This document shows positions 35,329 to 44,292 of a DNA stretch of 64,000 bases, piece after piece. This DNA comes from Azospirillum sp. B510 (GTDB taxonomy: Bacteria > Pseudomonadota > Alphaproteobacteria > Azospirillales > Azospirillaceae). Each line of letters opens with the position of its first letter. The first letter of the stretch is position 1. The DNA is taken from the NCBI RefSeq assembly GCF_000010725.1, contig NC_013854.1, forward strand, positions 525,001-589,000, in the 5' to 3' direction. Position numbers and translations under genes: made by a program. The notes under the pieces were generated by a model. It ran no database searches and was not told the origin of the DNA. It was given only the letters and a program-made list of their open reading frames with translations.

Positions 35329-36738
35329 TTACGGGGTGGCTTGCGCAGCGCTGGCGGCGGGGGGCGGAAAGCGCAGGGTGAAGGTGGCGCCGCCGCCGGG
35401 GGTGTCGTCGACCGAGATGGTGCCGCCATGCGCCGCCATGGTGCGGGCGACGATGGACAGGCCCAGGCCGGCGCCACCCGCGCCGTTTCCCGTGCCGCCG
35501 CTACGGTCGCGGCCACCCTGCCAGAACCGTTCGAACACGTGGTCGCGCAGGGCCGGCGGAACGCCGGGGCCACGGTCGATGACGCGGAGCAGGGGGGCAC
35601 CGGTGGCGGACAGCGCCGGTTCGACGCTGACCATGCTGCCGGCGGGGGCGTGGCACAGGGCGTTCTCCACCAGATTGCGCAGCGCGCGGAACAGCGGGTC
35701 GTGGACGCCGCGCACCGGCAGCGGCCGCTCGTCCGCCGCCAGCTCTCCCACCACCTCGATCAGACGGCCCCGGCCCAGCGCCAGCGGTGCCAGATGGGCC
35801 GACACCTCCACCGCCAGCCCGGCCAGATCCACCGAGTCGGCCGGGCCGATCCGCAGGGCGTCCAGCCGCGCCAGGTCGAGCAGCTGATCGACCAGACGGG
35901 CCATGCCGGCGACATCCTCGCTGATCGCCGCACCCGGCGCGCCGATCAGCGCCAGATGGGCGTTCAAAACCGCCAGCGGCGTGCGCAGTTCATGCGCGGC
36001 GTCGGCGATGAAGCTGCGCTGGGCCTCGTACCCCGCCTCCAGCCTGTCCAGCGCCTGGTTGACGGCGCGGACCAGCGGCAGCACCTCGCGCGGCATGCCC
36101 TGTTCCGGCAGCCGTTCCGACACGCTGTCCGGCCCGATCGCGGCGGCGCGCGCGGACGCGCGGCGCAGGGGCCGCAGGCCGCGATGGATGATCACCAGAT
36201 TGACCAGGATCAGAATCAGGGCGAAGGGCAGCCAGATCCAGCCGAAATGCTCGATGAACTCCTCCAGCAGCCATTCGATGTGCAGCTCCTCCTCGGCGGA
36301 GGCCACCTGGATCCAATAGCTCCGGCCGCCGACGCTGATGCGCTGGCTGAGGCCGTAGAGCGGCGTTCCGGCGGTCGGGCCCGGCACCCGGAAGACGCTG
36401 CGCGCCCGGTCCGTCGCGGTCGGGTCGAGCGGCCCGATCGCCCCGTCGGATCCGAACAGCAGCCGGCCGTCGGCGTCGATCACCGCGAAGGAGGCGGCGT
36501 TCACCCGCAGCATCGCCTGGACCGACTCGGGCAGGCCGGTGTTCAGCCGGTCATCCGGCGCACGGATCGCCTTCTCGATCACGCGGACGACGCCGGACAG
36601 GGTGCGCTGGCGCATGCGGTCGTGGCTGCTCTTGAACTCGACATAGAGCAGCAGGGCCGTGGTGGCGACCGCCAGCAGCGTGACCAGCACCAGCCAGCGC
36701 GCGATGGCGGCCAGCAGCGACGGCGGGCGGCCGGTCAC
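35329..36738 (-). CDS. Sensor histidine kinase (TctE/QseC-like)
   Basis: 469 residues. The N-terminal span (about 12-31) and second span (about 168-188) bracket a periplasmic sensor region. A HAMP-like linker follows (HRGLRPLRRAS), then HisKA with phospho-accepting His in IADAAHELRTPLAVLNA (about 248) and HATPase with LVENALCHAP, DRGPGVPP and GAGLGLSIV. The start overlaps the regulator stop by 4 bases, so the pair is coupled. Neighbouring Bug/TctC-type receptors suggest a tricarboxylate or related organic-acid signal, as in TctDE. Confidence 0.9.
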   Translation of the reverse strand: MTGRPPSLLAAIARWLVLVTLLAVATTALLLYVEFKSSHDRMRQRTLSGVVRVIEKAIRAPDDRLNTGLPESVQAMLRVNAASFAVIDADGRLLFGSDGAIGPLDPTATDRARSVFRVPGPTAGTPLYGLSQRISVGGRSYWIQVASAEEELHIEWLLEEFIEHFGWIWLPFALILILVNLVIIHRGLRPLRRASARAAAIGPDSVSERLPEQGMPREVLPLVRAVNQALDRLEAGYEAQRSFIADAAHELRTPLAVLNAHLALIGAPGAAISEDVAGMARLVDQLLDLARLDALRIGPADSVDLAGLAVEVSAHLAPLALGRGRLIEVVGELAADERPLPVRGVHDPLFRALRNLVENALCHAPAGSMVSVEPALSATGAPLLRVIDRGPGVPPALRDHVFERFWQGGRDRSGGTGNGAGGAGLGLSIVARTMAAHGGTISVDDTPGGGATFTLRFPPPAASAAQATP

Positions 36739-37517
36739 CGCCCGCGCTCCCCGCCACTGTCCCCGCCAGTCCCTCCGCCGCTTTCCTGGCCACCGTTTTC
36801 CGGGCCACCGCTTTCCGGGCCACCGCTTTCCGGGCCGGTCTCCGCCGGGGTTTCGGTCAGGATATAGCCGATACCGCGCAGGGTCTGGACGCCGGCGGTT
36901 GCGCCCGCGGCTTGCAGCCGCTTGCGCAGCCGGTGGATCAGCACCTCCACCGCGTTCGACCCGATCTCCTCGCCGAAGCCGTACAGGCCGTTCTCCAGCG
37001 CCGTCTTCGACACCACCCGGCCGGCGCGGCGCAGCAGCAGTTCCAGCGCATCCAGCTCGCGCCGGCTCAGATCCAGCGGCCGGCCGGCGACGCTGGCCAG
37101 CCGGGCGTCCGAATCGAAGGCGACGTTTCCCTGTTGCAGCACCAGGCCCAGCGCCGCTCCCGGCCGGCGCAGCAGGGCGCGGATGCGCGCCACCAGCTCC
37201 TCCAGCGCGAAGGGCTTCACCAGATAATCGTCGGCCCCCAGGTTGAGGCCCCTGACCCGGTCGTCCACCCCGTCGCGCGCGGTCAGCACCAGCACCGGGG
37301 TGGTGTCCGCCCGTGCCCGCAGCGCCGACAGCAGCGTCAGCCCGTCGGCATCGGGCAGGCCGAGGTCGAGCAGCACGGCGTCGAAGGCGGCGACCGCCAG
37401 GGCGGCCGACGCGTCCTCCGCGCTGTGGACGAGGTCGACGGCGAAGCCGGCCTTGCCCAGCCCCTCGGCGGTCAGGGTGGCGAGCCGGCGGTTGTCTTCG
37501 ATCAGCAGCAGCCGCAA
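36735..37517 (-). CDS. OmpR-family response regulator (TctD/QseB-like) with repeat tail
   Basis: About 260 residues. Receiver domain: acidic pair in LLLIEDNRR, phosphorylation site in VLLDLGLPDADG, then VLTARD and KPFALEELVAR. The winged-helix DNA-binding domain follows (LSRRELDALELLLRRAG, EVLIHRLRKRL, TLRGIGYIL). The start is uncertain: TTG 37517 gives the usual short N-terminus, and an upstream TTG exists at 37589. The last 35 residues are Gly/Glu/Ser repeats (GGPESGGPESGGPENGG) not found in the family and encoded by a minisatellite. Confidence 0.88.
   Translation of the reverse strand: MRLLLIEDNRRLATLTAEGLGKAGFAVDLVHSAEDASAALAVAAFDAVLLDLGLPDADGLTLLSALRARADTTPVLVLTARDGVDDRVRGLNLGADDYLVKPFALEELVARIRALLRRPGAALGLVLQQGNVAFDSDARLASVAGRPLDLSRRELDALELLLRRAGRVVSKTALENGLYGFGEEIGSNAVEVLIHRLRKRLQAAGATAGVQTLRGIGYILTETPAETGPESGGPESGGPENGGQESGGGTGGDSGGERGR
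36778..36842. repeat. 15-bp minisatellite in the response-regulator gene
   Basis: Four consecutive near-identical 15-bp units (caccgctttccgggc type, with ttttccgg and ctttcctgg variants). They encode the pentapeptide GGPES in the regulator's tail. The unit length is a multiple of three, so copy-number change would keep frame. Confidence 0.8.
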
Positions 37518-37622
37518 GGGGAGGATTCCGGGACCGGTGGACGGGAGGGGGGAGGCCGCGACTCTCCCCCTTTTGCCCGGCCGCCGCAAGCCGGCCTGGT
37601 CACGCCGCAGCGGCCGGTCGGC

Positions 37623-38576
37623 TCAGATGATGGCGGTGTCCGGGATGCTGCCGGTCAGCACGGCGCGGACATTGTCGGCGATCATGTGGCCGGTGCGGAT
37701 CCGCGCCTCGTCGGTGGTGGCGCCGATGTGCGGGGTCAGGATCAGGTTCGGCACGCCGTGGAACGGGTTGTCGGCCGGCAGCGGCTCCGTCGCGTAGACA
37801 TCCAGCAGGGCGCCGCCGAGATGGCCGCTTTTCAGCGCGGCGGCCAGTGCCGCCTCGTCGACGATGCCGCCGCGGGCGACATTGACCAGGATGCTGCCGG
37901 GCTTCAGCCGGGCGATCACCCCGGCGTTGACCAGATCGTGGGTTTCCGGCGTATAGGGCAGGTGGAGCGACAGCGCGTCGGCCGTCTCCCAGAGGCGGTC
38001 GAACGACACCTTCTCCACCCCCGTCCGGGCCCAGACCGGATCGTCGGCCGGCACATGCGGGTCGGCGGCGATCACCGTCATGTCGAGCCCCTGGGCGCGG
38101 CGGGCGACAAGGCGGCCGATGCGGCCGAAGCCGACGATGCCGAGCGTCCTGCCCGACACCTCGCGCCCGATCAGCCGGCCGCGCGGCCATTTCCCGGCGA
38201 CCACGTCGGGCGTGGCGAAATAGGTGGTGCCGCGCACCAGCATCATCAGCCCGGCGATGGCCAGTTCGGCCACCGAAACCTCGTTGGCGCCGGTGGCGGG
38301 CAGGACGGCGACGCCGCGCTGGCGGCAGGCCGGCACGTCGATGTTGTCCAGCCCGACGCCCAGCCGGCCGACCGCCTTCAGATTGGGGAAGGCGTCGAAG
38401 AAGGCGCCGCGGATCTCGGTCTCGTTGCGGATGCAGATGGCGCGGGCATCGGCGCCCATCGCATAGAGTTCGTCCAGGCGCCGGTAGAGCGTCTCGTCAT
38501 AATGGACGTCGAAGTCGCGGCGCAGCTCGTCCACCGCGCTCGGCTGCATGAATTCGGATATGATGATGTCGGGCAT
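37623..38576 (-). CDS. D-2-hydroxyacid dehydrogenase
   Basis: A 317-residue NAD-dependent dehydrogenase of the SerA-like family without ACT domain. Visible are GRLGVGLDNID, the NAD-binding GIVGFGRIGRLVARRA (about 145-160), NVARGGIVDEAAL (catalytic Arg, about 230) and LTPHIGATTDEA (catalytic His, about 282). It oxidises or reduces a short hydroxy acid; which one cannot be told, though sulfolactate or malate-like substrates are possible. It lies 42 bp after the RraA-family gene on the same strand, so the two probably act in one pathway. Confidence 0.87.
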   Translation of the reverse strand: MPDIIISEFMQPSAVDELRRDFDVHYDETLYRRLDELYAMGADARAICIRNETEIRGAFFDAFPNLKAVGRLGVGLDNIDVPACRQRGVAVLPATGANEVSVAELAIAGLMMLVRGTTYFATPDVVAGKWPRGRLIGREVSGRTLGIVGFGRIGRLVARRAQGLDMTVIAADPHVPADDPVWARTGVEKVSFDRLWETADALSLHLPYTPETHDLVNAGVIARLKPGSILVNVARGGIVDEAALAAALKSGHLGGALLDVYATEPLPADNPFHGVPNLILTPHIGATTDEARIRTGHMIADNVRAVLTGSIPDTAII

Positions 38577-38618
38577 GGCGGGAGGCTCCGCTGGGAGGGG
38601 CGTTGGATGCGGGGCGGA

Positions 38619-39287
38619 TCAGAGCGTGATGCCGGCGGCGTCCAGATAGGGCTTCAGGTTCAGAAGCTCGATCGTCGTTTCGCCGGCTTCCAGCTTGGGG
38701 CGATAGGCCTCTTCCGCCGCCTCGCGGGCGGCCGCCGCCTTCAGCGTGTCGGCGGCGAGATCGCGCGGCACCACCACGACACCGTCATCGTCGGCGACCA
38801 CGATGTCGCCCGCCGACACCATCACGCCGCCGACCACGATCGTGGTGTTGATGTCGCCCTTGGCGTCGGTCTTGCTGGTGCCCTTCATGTTGGTGCCGCG
38901 GCAGAAGACCGGAAAGCCCATGTCGCGGATGGTGGCGGCGTCGCGCACGCAGCCGTCGATCACCAACCCGCCCAGCCCGCGGGCGACGGCCGACGCGGTC
39001 AGGATGTCGCCCCAGGGGCCGGCCTCGGTCATCCCCTTGAAATCGACGACCAGGATGTCGCCCGGCTTCGCTAATGCCACCGCGATGTGGATCATCAGGT
39101 TGTCGGTCGGCCCGCAGGACACGGTCAGCGCCGGGCCGCACAGCCGCATGCCGGGGAACAGCGGCTTGATCGGGTGGCCCATGGCGCCCTTCTTGCCCAT
39201 CGCCTCGTGCAGGGTGGCCGGAGACTGGGCGCGCAGTGCCTCGACCGTGGCGGCGTCGGGGCGAACGAAATCCTTGTGAACGGTCAT
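38619..39287 (-). CDS. RraA-family aldolase/decarboxylase
   Basis: A 222-residue protein of the HMG/CHA aldolase family (4-hydroxy-4-methyl-2-oxoglutarate or 4-carboxy-4-hydroxy-2-oxoadipate aldolase, with oxaloacetate decarboxylase activity). Family residues: GPWGDILTASAVARGLGG (about 110-127), VIDGCVRDAATIRDMGFPVF (about 130-149; Mg-binding Arg-Asp) and SAGDIVVADDDGVVVVP. An RNase E inhibitor role is unlikely in this metabolic context. It is divergent from the Bug receptor gene and followed by a hydroxyacid dehydrogenase. Confidence 0.85.
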   Translation of the reverse strand: MTVHKDFVRPDAATVEALRAQSPATLHEAMGKKGAMGHPIKPLFPGMRLCGPALTVSCGPTDNLMIHIAVALAKPGDILVVDFKGMTEAGPWGDILTASAVARGLGGLVIDGCVRDAATIRDMGFPVFCRGTNMKGTSKTDAKGDINTTIVVGGVMVSAGDIVVADDDGVVVVPRDLAADTLKAAAAREAAEEAYRPKLEAGETTIELLNLKPYLDAAGITL

Positions 39288-39649
39288 GTCGGGAACAGCC
39301 TTTCTGAAAAGAACGGAATCCGGGTCCTGATGTCCCTGATTGTTCCTGTGACGGGTGTGGAAATATGTATAAACAATTATTAGAATATACTACCGCAACA
39401 AGAAACATCGAAACGACGGTTGATCTGAGAAAAAACGCCTATACGATGGATTATGACGTTGGGTGACGCTGATCCGGCGCGGTGCCGCCGGGAAAAAGCA
39501 ACTTGAAGATGCCGCATCCGCATGGGCGATCATCCCGTGGCGGTTACCCAGGGCGATCTTCCGGCGGATTTTCGCCGGAACAGGTTCGGAGAACCGCCTT
39601 TGGTTGTCGTCCGGGCCGCAGGGCGGATGCGAACCGAAGGAGGCGATGT
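39288..39649. promoter_or_regulatory. Divergent promoter region, RraA operon and Bug receptor
   Basis: 362 bases without a gene. An AT-rich stretch contains the near-palindrome gtata-N14-tatac (39367-39390), a plausible regulator site, and a hairpin ttccggcg / cgccggaa (39559-39580) closer to the receptor gene. A strong SD aaggagg (39637-39643) precedes the receptor start. Confidence 0.5.
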
Positions 39650-40708
39650 ATGGTGATGAACGCGCATTCCGCCGTTCAGTGTGGATCGTCGGCGACGCCC
39701 TCCACCGCGGCTGGGGCTGGCCGGTTCGGCGCCCTTTCGCGCGGGTTGCGGCGGCTGACCGCCTTGGCGATCGCCGCGGTCGCCGGGCTGGCGGCGCCCG
39801 GCGGGGCCTGGGCCGCCTATCCGGAGAAGCCGATCAGCCTGATCGTCGGCTATGCGGCCGGCGGCGGCTCCGACTTCATCGTCCGTTCGCTGGCTCCCTT
39901 CCTGGAGAAGGAGCTCGGCAATGGGGCCCGGGTGATCGTGATGAACCGTCCCGGTGCCGGCGGCGAGATCGGCTTCGCCGCCATCGCCGACGCCGCTCCC
40001 GACGGCTACACCATCGGCCTCATCAACTCGCCCAACGTCGTGACCATTCCGATCGAACGGCATGCGCGTTTCGCGCTGGACCGGCTCGACCCGCTCTACA
40101 ATCTGGTCGATGATCCCGGCTCCTTCGTGGTCCACAAGGACAGCCCCTTCAAGTCGTTGGCCGATGTCGCCGCCTTCGCCAAGGCCAACCCCAACAACGT
40201 GACGGTCGGCACGACCGGCATCGGCTCCGACGACCATCTGGCGATGCTGATGTTCCAGCGCCTGACCCAGACCCAGCTGACCCATGTGCCCTTCCCCGGC
40301 AGCGCCGATGCCCATCGCGCGCTTCTGGGCCGGCATATCCAGGTCACCTCGATGAACATCGGCGAATCGGCGCGGGCCCGCGAGGGCGATCCGATCCGCA
40401 TCCTGGGCGTGATGACCGAACAGCGGTCGGAGCAGGCGCCGGATGTCCCGACCTTCAAGGAGATGGGGTTCGACGTGAAGATGTCGTCGCTCCGTGGCCT
40501 CGCCGCCCCGGTCGGCCTGCCGCCGGACATCCGCGCCCGGCTGGTGGAGGCCATCGACAAGGCGGTGAAGCATCCGGAATTCCAGGATCTCGCCCGCAAT
40601 GCCTATCAGCCGTTGCGCCTGCTGCCCCCCGATCCCTACGCGGCGGAACTGAAGGTGCAGGAGGCGACCTTCCGCGCCATCTGGAACGAGACGCCCTGGC
40701 TGAAGTGA
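39650..40708 (+). CDS. Bug/TctC-family tripartite tricarboxylate receptor
   Basis: 352 residues from ATG 39650, fixed by the SD aaggagg 6 bases upstream. A long export signal ends at about residue 52 (GLAAPGGAWA, then AYPEKPISLIVGYAAGGG). Family motifs: NRPGAGGEIGFAAIADAAPDGYTIG and TVGTTGIGSDDHLAML. It binds a carboxylate solute in the periplasm. No TctA/TctB membrane partners are in the window. A close paralogue faces it at 40810-41778. Confidence 0.9.
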   Translation: MVMNAHSAVQCGSSATPSTAAGAGRFGALSRGLRRLTALAIAAVAGLAAPGGAWAAYPEKPISLIVGYAAGGGSDFIVRSLAPFLEKELGNGARVIVMNRPGAGGEIGFAAIADAAPDGYTIGLINSPNVVTIPIERHARFALDRLDPLYNLVDDPGSFVVHKDSPFKSLADVAAFAKANPNNVTVGTTGIGSDDHLAMLMFQRLTQTQLTHVPFPGSADAHRALLGRHIQVTSMNIGESARAREGDPIRILGVMTEQRSEQAPDVPTFKEMGFDVKMSSLRGLAAPVGLPPDIRARLVEAIDKAVKHPEFQDLARNAYQPLRLLPPDPYAAELKVQEATFRAIWNETPWLK

Positions 40709-40728
40709 GGGGCCGCGCCCGATGGGGG

Positions 40729-40757
40729 AAAGGCGCCGGCGATCGCCGGCGCCTTTT
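40729..40757. terminator. Bidirectional terminator between the Bug genes
   Basis: aaaggcgccggcg / cgccggcgcctttt with a 2-nt centre and A/T runs on both sides, placed between convergent genes. Suited to stop transcription from either direction. Confidence 0.88.
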
Positions 40758-40809
40758 CCTTTGCGGGCGGCTCCTTGAGGCTGCCCCGCCAGTCAGCCTC
40801 GCCTGGGGC

Positions 40810-41778
40810 TTACTTCAGCCACGGGTTGGTGGCCCACAGCTCGCGCAGCTCCTTGGTCGATTCGGCCAGCTCGGCGGCGTATTTCTCCGGCGGCAGCAGG
40901 CGGATCGGCTGGTAGAGCTCTTTCGCCTTGGCCTGGAATCCCGGATCGTTGGCCGCCTTGTCCAGCGCCTCGACCAGCTTGGTCCGCACGTCGGGCGGCA
41001 GGCCCTTGGGGGCCGCGACGCCGCGCAGCGACGACATCAGGGCGGCGAAGCCCTGCTCCTTGAAGGTGGCGACGCCGGGGGCCTGGGCCACCTTCTGCTC
41101 CGACATCACGCCCAGGATGGTGACGGGATCCTTCTGCTTGTACTGCATCACCTCGCCGATGTTCACGGCGCTGAGCATGATCTTCTTGTTGGCCAGCGCC
41201 GCCTCGTTGGCGGCGGAGCCCTGGAAGGGCACATGGGTGAAGGTCACGCCGGCCTGGCGCTGGAACACCAGCATCGCCAGATGGTCGTCGGAGCCGATGC
41301 CGGTGGTGCCGACGGTGACGCCGTTGGGGTTGGCCTTGGCGAAGGCGACCACGTCGGCCAGGGTCTTGAACTGTCCCTCGGCGTGGACCGCGAAGGAGCT
41401 GGGATCGTCGACCAGATTGTAGAGCGGGTCGAGCCGGTCCAGCGAATAGCGGGCCTGGCGTTCGATCGGGATGGCGTTGACGTTGGGCGAGTTGATGGCG
41501 CCGATGGTGTAGCCGTCGGGAGCGGCGTCGGCGATGGCGGCGAAGCCGATCTCACCGCCGGCGCCCGGCTTGTTCACCACCTCGACCCGGCTGCCCTCGC
41601 CCAGCTGCTTTTCCAGGAAGGGCGCGAGCGCGCGAATCAGCAGGTCGGTGCCGCCGCCGGCACCGAAGGCCACGATCATCGTGATCGGCTTTTCCGGATA
41701 GGCCGCCTCGGCGGTGTTGGCCGACAGGAACAGCGCGCCGGCCGTGGCCGCCAGAGTCAGTGCTTTCCAGACCTTCAT
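40810..41778 (-). CDS. Bug/TctC-family receptor, paralogue
   Basis: 322 residues with a clear signal peptide (MKVWKALTLAATAGALFLSANTAEA is the N-terminus; cleavage before AYPEKP). It is highly similar to the gene at 39650, sharing GAGGEIGFAAIADAAPDGYTIG, then LDRLDPLYNLVDDP and VGTTGIGSDDHLAML. The pair arose by duplication and inversion. Differences in the binding region (NKKIMLSAVNIGEVM against GRHIQVTSMNIGESA) suggest a different ligand or affinity. Confidence 0.9.
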   Translation of the reverse strand: MKVWKALTLAATAGALFLSANTAEAAYPEKPITMIVAFGAGGGTDLLIRALAPFLEKQLGEGSRVEVVNKPGAGGEIGFAAIADAAPDGYTIGAINSPNVNAIPIERQARYSLDRLDPLYNLVDDPSSFAVHAEGQFKTLADVVAFAKANPNGVTVGTTGIGSDDHLAMLVFQRQAGVTFTHVPFQGSAANEAALANKKIMLSAVNIGEVMQYKQKDPVTILGVMSEQKVAQAPGVATFKEQGFAALMSSLRGVAAPKGLPPDVRTKLVEALDKAANDPGFQAKAKELYQPIRLLPPEKYAAELAESTKELRELWATNPWLK

Positions 41779-42370
41779 GGTTCCCCCCTTCGATCATGCG
41801 CGGCGCAGGCGGCCTGATGCGGCATGCCGTGCGCATTAACGGGGCGGTGTCCGAACCGGTGCATCGCGACTCGGCAGCCATACCGGCGGATTTGGCTGTA
41901 ATCGCGCAGGGAACCGGACGGGATGCCGCCTGATGTCAGAGGATATCTCTACATCGTAAATAAAATATGTTCAATGTCGCGGCGCAACATTCTGACTCAT
42001 CGCGGCAATACACCGCAGAATATTCGAATTGATTCTGAATATTCCAATATGATCAAATAAATACTGCGTAATCACCGATAATTGTGATGTTTCTTGCTGG
42101 AATTCACGGGCCGGGCATAAGTCGAGGAACGCCGGGGTGCAATTGTCTTCCGGCGGTGGCGGGCCGGCGGCTATGGATGGGAGGTTGTATATCTCCCATG
42201 CGATTTGCCAAACCTCTCTCACGGCTTCCCTTTATTGGAGAGAAAGCATTTATCTCCAATCCTGCCGGTACGTTCCGCGTTTTCCGTTTCCCGCGATCGC
42301 CGGTTCCGTTCGGTCGGCGATCGTCCGGAAAGCCGGTCGGCGGTGATGCGGATCCGGACCGTTGCCGGGC
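41779..42370. other. Long intergenic region with AT-rich core
   Basis: About 590 bases with no supported gene. From about 41940 to 42110 the composition drops sharply to AT-rich, including the repeated gaatattc (agaatattcgaatt and tgaatattccaat). It probably holds the promoter of the minus-strand Bug gene. A hairpin-forming cgatcgccg / cggcgatcg lies near 42293-42325. No RNA family is recognised. Confidence 0.5.
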
Positions 42371-42371
42371 G

Positions 42372-42400
42372 TTGACAGTCGGTGGGCACCGCACTATGGT
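42372..42400 (+). promoter_or_regulatory. Sigma-70-type promoter of rpmJ
   Basis: -35 ttgaca (42372-42377), 17-bp spacer, -10 tatggt (42395-42400), 43 bp upstream of the rpmJ start. A near-consensus housekeeping promoter. Confidence 0.75.
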
Positions 42401-42442
42401 GCGCGCCTTCAATCGAGCCGCCGAGCGTCCAGGAACAGCATC

Positions 42443-42568
42443 ATGAAAATCGTCAACTCCCTGAAGTCGATGAAGACGCGCCACAAGGCCTGCCGCGTGA
42501 TCCGCCGCAAGGGCCGCGTCTACGTCATCAACAAGCAGAACCCCCGTTTCAAGGCCCGCCAGGGCTGA
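42443..42568 (+). CDS. rpmJ: 50S ribosomal protein L36
   Basis: 41 residues, [20 protein letters not shown] then [21 protein letters not shown]. This is the C-minus L36 form (no zinc ribbon; a single cysteine), usual in alphaproteobacteria. SD agga lies 8 bases upstream. Monocistronic, with its own promoter and terminator. Confidence 0.96.
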   Translation: MKIVNSLKSMKTRHKACRVIRRKGRVYVINKQNPRFKARQG

Positions 42569-42636
42569 TCGATCCGCAAGGGTCGATCGACTGCGAGGCC
42601 GGGCATCATGCCCAGCCTCTCCGTCATCGGGTGTTT

Positions 42637-42675
42637 ACGCAAGAGCCGCGCCTTCGGGTGCGGCTCTTGCGTTTT
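42637..42675 (+). terminator. Rho-independent terminator after rpmJ
   Basis: acgcaagagccgc / gcggctcttgcgt with the loop gccttcgggt, followed by tttt. Lies 68 bp after the rpmJ stop. Confidence 0.9.
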
Positions 42676-42788
42676 GGGGCTCTTGATCGGGAGCGGCATC
42701 GTCTTGTGCCGGGTGTCTTGTCTTAGGATCGTGGCGGATGGTACGTGTGGCGGACGAGTTCGCCGCAACGGGATGAGGACCGCCCGCG

Positions 42789-44276
42789 ATGAAGATGCCG
42801 GTGCCGGACAGCGGAATCATCGCCCGCCGCCGGGAGATCGTCGAGGCGCTGCGCGCCATCGTCCCGGGCGAGGGCGTGATCGTCGACGAGAACGAGCTGC
42901 GCGCCTATGAGTGCGACGGGCTGACCGCCTTCCGCCAACTGCCGATGGTCGCCGTGCTGCCCGGCACGGTGGAACAGGTGTCGCAGGTGCTGAAGACCTG
43001 CAAGGCGATGGGGGTGAAGGTGGTGCCGCGCGGGGCCGGCACCTCGCTGTCGGGCGGCGCCCTGCCGCTGGCCGACGGCGTGCTGCTCGGCATGGGCAAG
43101 TTCAAGCGCATCCTCGACATCGACTACGCCAACCGCTGCGTCACGGTTCAGCCGGGGGTGACCAACCTCGGCATCTCCAACGCCGTGGCGCATGAGGGCT
43201 TCTATTACGCCCCCGATCCGTCCAGCCAGATCGCCTGCACCATCGGCGGCAACATCGCCGAGAATTCCGGCGGCGTGCATTGCCTGAAATACGGCCTGAC
43301 CACCAACAATGTGCTGGGGCTGGAGATGGTGCTGATGGACGGCACCGTCATCCGGCTCGGCGGCAAGCATCTCGACGCCGGCGGCTACGACCTGATGGGC
43401 ATCGTCACCGGGTCGGAGGGGCTGCTGGGCGTGGTGACCGAGGTCACCGTGCGGATCCTGAAGAAGCCGGCGACCGCCCGCGCGGTGCTGCTCGGCTTCC
43501 CGACCAGCGAGCAGGGTGGTGATTGCGTGGCCGCCATCATCGCCGCCGGCATCATCCCCGGCGGGATGGAGATGATGGACCGTCCCGCCATCCACGCGGC
43601 GGAGGATTTCGTCCATGCCGGCTATCCGCTGGATGTCGAGGCGCTGCTGATCGTCGAGCTGGACGGCCCGGCGGCCGAGGTCGACCATCTGATCGACCGG
43701 GTGGAGGCCATCGCCCGCGAGCGTGGCGCCTGCTACGCCCGTGTCTCGACCAGCGAGGAGGAGCGGCTGGCCTTCTGGGCCGGGCGCAAGGCCGCCTTCC
43801 CGGCGGTGGGGCGGATCAGCCCCGACTATTACTGCATGGACGGCACCATCCCGCGCAAGGCGCTGCCGCTGGTGCTGAGACGGATGCAGGAGATGTCCGA
43901 CCGCTGCGGCCTGCGCGTCGCCAACGTCTTCCATGCCGGCGACGGCAACCTGCACCCGCTGATCCTCTATGACGCCAACAAGCCGGGCGAGCTGGAGGCG
44001 GCGGAGGAATTCGGCAACGACATCCTGCGCCTGTGCGTCGAGGTCGGCGGCGTGCTGACCGGCGAGCATGGGGTGGGGGTGGAGAAGCGCGACCTGATGA
44101 CCGACCAGTTCGACGAGGCCGACCTGCGACAGCAGCAGCGCCTGAAATGCGCCTTCGACCCCGACGGGCTGCTGAATCCGGGCAAGGTCTTCCCGACGCT
44201 GCACCGCTGCGCCGAGCTTGGCCGGCTGCATGTCCACCAGGGGGAGCTGCGCTTCCCCGACATCCCGCGCTTCTGA
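42789..44276 (+). CDS. glcD: Glycolate oxidase FAD subunit
   Basis: A 495-residue FAD-linked oxidase. FAD-binding PCMH region: PRGAGTSLSGGALPLADGVL (about 78-97) and GGNIAENSGGVHCLKYG (about 155). C-terminal cap: FHAGDGNLHPLILYD and GGVLTGEHGVGVEKR. First gene of glcDEF; the enzyme oxidises glycolate (and D-lactate) to glyoxylate at the membrane, delivering electrons via GlcF. The next gene follows after 16 bp. Confidence 0.95.
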   Translation: MKMPVPDSGIIARRREIVEALRAIVPGEGVIVDENELRAYECDGLTAFRQLPMVAVLPGTVEQVSQVLKTCKAMGVKVVPRGAGTSLSGGALPLADGVLLGMGKFKRILDIDYANRCVTVQPGVTNLGISNAVAHEGFYYAPDPSSQIACTIGGNIAENSGGVHCLKYGLTTNNVLGLEMVLMDGTVIRLGGKHLDAGGYDLMGIVTGSEGLLGVVTEVTVRILKKPATARAVLLGFPTSEQGGDCVAAIIAAGIIPGGMEMMDRPAIHAAEDFVHAGYPLDVEALLIVELDGPAAEVDHLIDRVEAIARERGACYARVSTSEEERLAFWAGRKAAFPAVGRISPDYYCMDGTIPRKALPLVLRRMQEMSDRCGLRVANVFHAGDGNLHPLILYDANKPGELEAAEEFGNDILRLCVEVGGVLTGEHGVGVEKRDLMTDQFDEADLRQQQRLKCAFDPDGLLNPGKVFPTLHRCAELGRLHVHQGELRFPDIPRF

Positions 44277-44292
44277 GGGGGCGTCCGCCGCC

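Noticed and set aside
39367..39580. Small RNA gene between the RraA and Bug genes
   Set aside because: There is a hairpin and AT-rich sequence but no promoter-terminator pair in the right order.
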